From: Allolobophora icterica
Taxonomy: Eukaryota; Annelida; Clitellata; Crassiclitellata; Lumbricidae
Assembly (NCBI GenBank): GCA_963556255.1
Contig: OY744609.1
Span: 4,113,910-4,177,909, forward strand
DNA length: 64,000 nucleotides
Direction of reading: 5' to 3'
In this document: positions 13,046 to 22,000 of the stretch, piece by piece
Numbering within the stretch: position 1 is the first letter of the stretch
Layout: each line of letters opens with the position of its first letter
Notes under the pieces: generated by a model
Seen by the model: the letters and a program-made list of their open reading frames with translations, nothing else
Told to the model about the DNA's origin: nothing
The model's database searches: none
Position numbers and translations under genes: made by a program

Positions 13046-16000
13046 ATTGATCTTTGTTGATTGCTGATGTTGAATCTGTGTTGATGGATTTCTTCAGTGC
13101 CACTTGTTCTACAAGTCTGTGCGTCTGCCATCGAATCTCATGGCATCGTCGACGGAATCTACCGACTGTCCGGCGTTGCTTCCAACATCCAGAAACTCAG
13201 GTATATAACACGTGACACTTAGCTGACCCCATCAGCTTCTGAACTTTTCTACTGTCTGACATGGAGGTTGGGTCGTGCTCAAGAAAGCAAGCGTTTGTTC
13301 ACACGCCATTTAATACATGTCTGTTGGCTGAGCAAAGAATTGTGTATGATCCAACAATTAGTACTTCACTGATTGACAGTTTTTGTCAGGTCTTTTTCAT
13401 TTCTTTTGGCAGGTCTTTTTGTCATTTCTTTTGTCGAGTTTTTTCTCAGGTCTCTTTGTCAGGTCTTTTACTCAGGTCTTTTTGTCAAGTCTTTTTGGCA
13501 GGTCTTTTTGTCAGGTCTTTTTGTTGGACAGACAGAGGGAGGGGGAGGGATGGATGGATGAAGGGAGGGAGGAATTTTTTGATGAATGGATTTGGATGGA
13601 TGGATGGATGGAGGGAGGGAGGGAGGGAGGGAGGGAGGGATGAAGGTTGGCTGCCAGGTGCAGTAGTTTTGACACATTGTCTGCTTTGAATTAGAATCGC
13701 CTTCGACGAGGACAGAGTTCCTGAGTTGACGGAGGATCTCTTTGTCCAAGATGTCCACTGCATTAGTTCGCTGCTCAAGATGTACTTCCGTGAATTGCCC
13801 AACCCGCTCTTCACCTACTTGCTCTACGACAAGTTTGCCGTTAGTATTACTGATAATTCTGCCATGGTTAGCACGAGTACTTTGAATATCAGTGTTTCAG
13901 GTAAGTTAGTACCAGTACTTTCAGCATTTTAATGCTAGTACTTTGAATACCAATGCTTCTGGTTCCTTTTTACCAGTACTTCAGGTAATAGTACTTTTAT
14001 GTGGGTTAAAGATTGTTATTGGTAGTACCAATATTTCTGCCATGTTAAACACAGGTACTTTTGATTACCTGTGCTTCTGGTACCTTCTGAGCAATTTTGA
14101 GCAAAGGACTTGCTCAAGGTCCCTACACAGTGACCATCTCAGAGAAGGAGGTTTGAACCCGTACTCTTTATGTCATATGCCATGCGCTCTAACCAATCGG
14201 CTACCTCTTGGGACTGTTCAGAGGGACCTGAGCCACGTCTTGCACCAACTACTACCCCCAACCAAACCCACTTACTACTTCCTCCGTCCCCGTGCCCATG
14301 ACCTCATAATCCCCCCAGTCGACATCCTGATGCGCAAAACATTTAGGATAAATTATATACTGTTTAACTGTGTTTATTAGATGACTGTACACCAAAGTGC
14401 GATTGGCAATTTTGGTTAATTAAGAATATACTTACTTAATTACCATGTTCCACTCAGTTGTTAATGTTTGGTTTTCATTGTTGTTTGGTTTTCATTGTTG
14501 TTTGGTTTTCATTGTTGTTTGGTTGTCTTTGTTGTCTGGTGATCAGCTGGCAATGGAAGACGAGGACCAACGCCTGACGAACATCTATGACGTCGTTCAA
14601 CAACTTCCTCCTCCTCATTACAGGTATACATCACGAGAACCAGCCACGAGTCACCTTCCAGGGACACTGTGCAGATTCACATTACGTTTATTACATGCTG
14701 TTGGGTGTCAGCTATATTATATGCACTTTTATTGCAGTTTCTAAGCGAAACTGTTCATAGGTGATCAGATTGTGTTTCGTCATTGCATCGTGCTGGAATT
14801 TGACTCCTGCTTTGTGATGGTCTAGTTAGCTTGCAGTGAGAAGTTGGGGGTTCAAATTGCCACCAGGGCAGAAATTTATTGCAAGATTTCTGCTCCACTG
14901 CTTTAGCCAGTTCAGCTGTAATGAGTACACTGACTGTACACTGTTGGTGGGAAGATGAGACGGCGAGAGAGAGGATTGGCCACTCGGCCTCATGTGCTAA
15001 GGCTGAGAAACTGCAGTTGCTAACAATTCATACCAATGGCTGTCTCTCAAGTTAGCCTTAGGCTTAGTGACTCTTTTTCTTCAGTCTGTATTGGGACATG
15101 GTGGTCCAGCCAGTTGTGGGTTTGAGTCTGCTTATTGGACATCTTGTAATGAAACTTGACGAGGTCTTCATGCACGCTTGTCTCATGACTCAGCTTCAGA
15201 TTCACTGACCTTCTGAGCATAGTAAAAGAAATAAACGGTAAATAAATATGTAGCAAATAAATAAGATGAATGGTAAAACAAATAAATTGTAAATGACTAA
15301 ATCATTGTAAATGAATAAATAAAAATAAGTAAATAAATAATAAATAAAGTAAATAAATGGTAAGTAAATAAATAGTAAATAAATAAATGGCAAATAAATA
15401 ATTAGTAAATAAATAAATTAAAAATAAATAAATAAACAGTAAATAAATAAATGTCAGATAAACAGTAAATAAATAAATAGTAAATAAATTAATAGGTAGT
15501 AATCAAATGAATAATAGGCAAATAAATAAATAGTAATTAAACAGATGAATGAACTGTTGTTGTTTTTCCATTTGCCAGAACTGCTTCCTACCTGATGGGT
15601 CATCTGTGTCGAGTCGCATCTCACAGTTCCAAGACGAACATGCACTGCAAGAACCTGGCGATTGTCTGGGCTCCGAATCTCTTCCGGTAACTTCTCATCT
15701 TTACTTACGACAAGTTCAACTACGGCTGACGAAGCAGCCATTCTGCGCCAATCATATTATTATAAAATTATTATTATTATCATTATTATTATTATTACCT
15801 AGCTGTATCTTATGTATTATTACCTTAACTTAACGAATCTTACTAGCTTACTTTATCTTACTTACTACTACCTTACCTTACCATATCTTACTATAACCTT
15901 GCCTACTTAAGAGGCTGGTTGTTGGTTGGATAGACAATGAATGCACTCGTTTTTCTGGGTCAGGTCAAAAGAACTGGAGCAAATCCAGTGCAGTACAGCA

Positions 16001-19000
16001 GCGCTGTCTGGTGTTGGCATTCAAGCGATCATCACTGAATTCCTCATCATGTATGCTGATGTCATCTTCGCTGAAGGAACAGGAAATGCCGGTTAGTTGA
16101 CCTTTGTTTGTTTATTTAGTAATTTATTATTGTAAAGTGTCATTGTAATTGTAAGTGTTGATTTATATAGCGCCTATTTGGGGTAAAACTCGTCAGAGTT
16201 GCTCCTCGCTCGTGAATAAGCTAGTGTGCTGCTCTTAGCTTTTATGTAATGCTTTAAAAATTTTGGGGGGCGTTTGATAGTGCAGTGGTCAGCGTGCTGG
16301 ACTGTTGAACACAAGGTCGGGGGTTCAAATCCCTGACAAGGCAGAAATTTGTTTCAAGATTTCTGCTCCACCTGTACCCCCTAGCCAACTGAGCTATAAT
16401 GAGTACACTGACTGTACACTGAAGATGAGACAGTGAGGGAGAGGACTGGCCACCTGCCCTCATATGCCTAAGTTAAGAAAATGAAGTCGCTAATACTTCA
16501 TACCCTTGGCTGCCTCAGCTTAAAGGACTGCTCTTCTTCTTCTTAGGAAGTTGGAGTTTACTATTACGATATATATTATTCCTAGACTGTTTTTGATCAA
16601 TTACGCGTAAATGTAAGAAAGATTGGGAATTCATACATGATCTTGGAATGCTGTAGGTGTTTCAACGATGCGCCATCGGCCAAAGTCACTGATGCCACTT
16701 CCGTCAAAGCTGTTGTCACTGGAGGAAGCGCAGGAAAGAGCTCTGCTAAAATCTCCACGCCAGAAGTACATAGATGTCGGTGGAGGACCAACTGCCCTTC
16801 CAAACGACTACCACACGGTTGTGAATCTGCCAAAGGGGTATGATAGCGTTGATCTGCTACAGGGGTATGATAGCGTTGATCTGCCAATGGGGTATGATAG
16901 CGTTGATCTGCCAATGGGGTATGATAGCGTTGATCTGTCAGTGGGATATGATAGCATTCATCTGCCAAAGGGGTAAAATAGCGTTGATCTGCCAAAGGAG
17001 TGTGATAGCGTTGATCTGCCAAATGGTACGATAGTGTTGAAGTTTCTGCCCCCAGGAAGTATTTCAGAATTCAAACAATGCCACCGTGTAATTGTAATTA
17101 GTAACTTCTATTGAGCCAGTGTATAATGCACAAGGCATCAACCGATGTCACACCAGAACCAAGCTGTAATCAGGTCAATTTTCAAGACATCAGTCTGCTA
17201 AGACAGAGACACAGCCTATGGTGGATAAGCAATTTGAATGTAGGAAAACTTAAGTTGAGGTCAAAATAACAACAGCAACTAAGCAGAATGGATAGATATG
17301 GGGAGAGAGTTCCAAAATCTAGGTCTGGCAACCAAAAAAGCTTATTTCTTTTTAGGCATGACCAGAAAGAGATGATCAGATGGCCATCTTGTCGTTGACT
17401 TGGCTACACTTTTAGCTTACACTGAGTTATAACGTTATGTGTATGTAGCAAACATTTTGTAACAGAAGTAACAGCAATGATATTAATTAACAAATTTATT
17501 AATTAATTAGAAAACTGTCTTTACGATTTCATGACTAGTTGTTTGACTTGTTATATTGAATCAAGTTGTGGGCTTTTGATCATGTTCCTAAGTTCATTTT
17601 CAAAAAGCTGAAGGTTTTTCTTTAGAAGCAAAAAGCCACGAAAGGAACGTAAGGCATCACTGTCAAATCTTAAGGCGATCTTTTCTCGAAGCCGCAGTGG
17701 AAGTTACCGGTCCAGTGGCTCCGATCGGGGCAGCCTCAACGACCCTCAGTTTCAGGGTATGGGCGTTTCTGAGTTTGTGAATAATTTCGTATTGGGTTAG
17801 ATAAATCTGAAACGCAAGAAGTTTACAAGCAATATTGTGTGATTTTTAGCAACAAGGAATTGTTTAGTATTGACGTAGTGCATGAAGTGGATAGTGACTG
17901 CATGATGCAGGGTGAAGTTTTCCGTTTTTGATGAATTGTTTGAAGGAATTTGGTTAGCATAATAGATTTGGTTGTTTTTATAGTATTTTGTTGTTCTTTG
18001 CATTTTCCATCTTTTCTTAATTTTTGTTCATTTATTTATGTTTTTAGTTTATTTCCATGTTTTATGCTGTGGTTTTTTGTTTTGTACCATCACCCGCTTG
18101 CTACATTTGGTTTCTGCAATTGCCACAAGCAGTCACTTGCTACATTTGGTTTCTGTGGTCGCCACAAGCAACCGCTTGCTACATTTGTTTTCTGCAGTTG
18201 CCACAAGCAACCGCTTGCTATGTTTGGTTTCTGCAGTTGCCACAAGCAACCACTTATTATATTTGGTTTCTGCAGTTGCCACAGGCAACCGCTAATCCTG
18301 CACCCTTTCTTGTGCTGTCCCGTGTGTGTTGCACGAATGTTGTGATCGTTTCTGTTTCTTAGTTCAACCTTATCCTCCCGTTAAGCCAAGAAATAGTGCC
18401 GGCACAATCCCAGAGGCCGTGGAACGCAGGCATCGACTGCGAATGGCAAAGAGTGTTGACACGCTATTTTATGGAGGCGTATTGAGCGAGGATCAGATCG
18501 GGCGGTTTTTGCAACGTGACGCTCACACGATCGCTAATCCTTATGCAGGTTCGTTTCAAACGAGTCTTAGGGTGTTGCTCAGAAAATGGCGTATGACTTG
18601 AAACTGGGGAAAAATTGAATTCCAATCAAGTTGCGGGTGAATTATCTTTTTCACCTATCGATGATAGCTTAGATTCTGGTTTGCGTGACCTGGATTAAGT
18701 CTGGTCTTATCTAATGCATTACAGTTGTTTCCTATGGTTTCACTTGCAGCAACTGTATCAGTGATTAGATCAGTGATTAGGGGGCTATCAAAGTCATTAG
18801 ATCAGAGTAGATCTCCAGTAGTATTTCAGTATCCATGGTACTACCTACATTATCCTTGGAATCATGGTATCTCTGATATTATGGTATCCCTGGTATTACA
18901 GTATCCCTAGTATTAAAGTATTATACATGTCCATTCTTCTCCTTGTATATGTCTATTCTGCTCAGTCGCTTACCAGCAGGGCTGTAGCGGTAAAATTATA

Positions 19001-22000
19001 GGTGAGCACACGCTACCTGTTAGTTTTCCTAAACTAATTAAAAGTGAGTACAAATATTTTGTGAGGTAAGTATACGGTCTGTAGAGGTGATTATACGCTG
19101 TTGTATACCCGCTTTTGCCCTCGACTACAGCCCTGCTTGCCGGATATGCCATTTCGTTCTCAACTGAACATTTACTCTTTCCATATTGCTCATACACGCT
19201 AAGTTACCTCTGTTTCAATGGACTGATCTCTATATTGACCTGATTACGGATTGGTTTTGGTGTGCCATTGGGTGGTGCTTTATGCATTAGGCACTGGCAC
19301 TGTAGAAGTTATTAATTACTTACTTGCTTTCCTATTTCTTGAGCTATATTCAACTGCAGATGGACTTTCTTTCATGCTGAATTGTTACATCTTTGGTAAT
19401 TGTAATTGTAATTAGTAAGTTCTATTGCGCCGGTGTCTGATGCACAAGGCATCAGCTGATGCCACACCAAACTCATGCCGTAATCAGGTCAGTGCCCAGA
19501 AGATCAGTCCGTAAGACTGTATTGGTAGGAGAACCTCTGTGAAGGTCTTAGAAGGAACTGGAGATATGTCGAGGTAACCAACTATCGCTTATCGGGTTCT
19601 GGTGTTTATCCGTTCTCTTTCAGAAGATCATTGGTCGTACATGACGCAGGGGTCGTCTGGAGCACAGAGCGGTCGACCTCGGACGAAGTCTTGTAACAGT
19701 TCGCTTTCTGATTCATCAGACTTGGAGGATAGATGCACAACATTCATCAAACCACTTCAGAGTAAGAATTATGTCATTTACATGTTTACAGTTTACATTT
19801 ACATGGAAAATTGTACCATTTATGGACTGATATTTGGTATGTTGTCCTAGAATACGGCTCGATTTTGATGTGCAATTGGTTGATGCCTCTGCCATGATTG
19901 AAGTTATAAATTACAATTTGACTTCATAAACTGTAAATTTTTAACCATTTGTGAAGGAGTTTTTCTATATGATACTTATTTATTATGAGAAATTTTTATG
20001 TGCGCATAGTCACACAGATCGGTGAGTCTGAGGTGAGGTTAGTCATTCACTGGGTGAAACGTATTTAGACATCAAGATGTTTGAAAAGTAGGTAGAAAGT
20101 AATAATGCGAGTTGTGAGGCATTGATTGAAGGCAACCAGTGGAGCATGTTGCAAAACTTTCTATGTATCGACCTGACTGAATCGGTTAATGTTTTGTGCA
20201 TTAGACAACTGCAATTACAAAGTCTGCCCAGTTGATTCTTTGTTTCAAGGTTGAAATGTTTGTCCTGTTTAAATTTGTGGTGATTAACTGCTTTAATTAA
20301 TATTCAGAATATAATATGCAGTAGGTCTTGCAACATGTTCCACTGGTTTCCTTCAACAAACGTCTTGCAAATCGTTTCTCACTGGATTTCAAACATCTGG
20401 ATATCTAACCGCTCTTCACCTGGTGGCTTACTAAACATCTATGCAAACCTTTCAGTCATTATTTTCCAGAACTTTTGTGTTTTTCAGATTGTTAATAAAA
20501 GTGGAATAGATGACCTTTGCTCGGTATCTTCCTCATTAGAAAAGAGGAGTTTTATATTCCATAAGGTTTTGATGTCTTGTGCATAGGTTCACCTCAGAAT
20601 TCACTGAAACGGAGAGCTCGCCACTCTGACACACCATCGGGCATCAAGACTCCATCTTTCTTCTCACAGAGGCAACTGGAGCAATTCGGTCGATCTCACG
20701 GCAAGGAGAACTGTGACGTCTATCGTAGCGTTGCTCACAGCGCCACGAGTCAGCCAAAGATTTCACTGTCAAGCCGATTCAACATTCCTCCGGAAGTTCC
20801 GAAACGCTCCACGTCGCTCTACATCGATTCCTTCGAGAAGAATACACCACCGTGTCGTCCAGACACGTTCCTGATCGTCTCCAAATCGTTGGCAACCGTC
20901 GACAGCTGTCGGAACAGTGCTCCGATGACCCTTCCCGTTCCACCGCCGCGTTCCTATTCGCCACGCTACTCCAGCAGCCCGTCGCAGAGCGATCATTCTG
21001 ACGAAGTGTTCAACTGTGGCTCAGCTCCGACCGAGAGCGAGCATCCTCTTACTCCAATCTGCGAGTTGCTCAACGCCAGTGGACGCACTTGGGACTCCGC
21101 ATCGTACGACACGCCGGCTAAATTCTCACTCTGGATGGATAGTCTGTACCAGGAACGCACCAGCGGAAGACTGGAGCCACGGAGCACCTCTTGCCGGTCG
21201 TCGATCGGAGACGCGTCTTTCACAGCCCCTATAGAATCCTCTGTGTCTGGGTTTGAGGTGTCCGGTCGTGGAAAAGAATCGGAGGACCTTGCGACCGGTA
21301 ACCTGCTACAGCGGGACAATCTGAACGAGCGCTGGGAAGTGCCGACTCTCATGAGCGGGTCTGCCTTTGTCACAGACGTGCACGAGTTTCTTGAGTCACA
21401 AAGCGCGAACGTTCCAGATGACACATATGTGAGTAGCGAGGCACTGAGGTCACAGCTCGGCATGCTGCAGTTCACGTATCCGACTTCAGAGGTATCCGGT
21501 GCATCGTTTGGGTCGGATGTTCGTCGTCCGACCTCCCGACCTGATTCATTCGCGTTTGCGGCTGAAGAAACTACGCAAACGCCTGGTTCTCCACTTTGTT
21601 TGATGGACTATAATGTTGGTTCGGAGCCGGAGAACGAGGTCACTCCCACGGAGGAGCGTCTGCGGATTATGGATGAAGGAGAACCGGTTTCTTGCGAGAA
21701 GGAAAATATTCCATTGGAAGGTGGAGGAGATGTGGAATGTTTGAGAAGAGGTGAAATGGCCGAAGAGCATTACGATGCTCATGGCTTATGGACGGATTAT
21801 TTTGCTGGTGAGGCAAAAGAAGTGGCACACTTTGAGGGACACGGTGAGGGCATTGAGAAGCCTGGAAAAGACTTTGGTGAAGATCGTGATGATACAAAAC
21901 AGTTGGGATCAGACCACGAAGATGTGGACTATTTCGGAAGCGATAGTGTATTAATGGAATGCCTGGAAGGACTCAATCAAAGTGCGGAGCAAGTTGTGAG

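Noticed and set aside
16597..17022. - strand frame with ADQRYHTPL repeats
   Set aside because: Antisense of the 27-bp repeat at RhoGAP exon 13; the + strand explains it.
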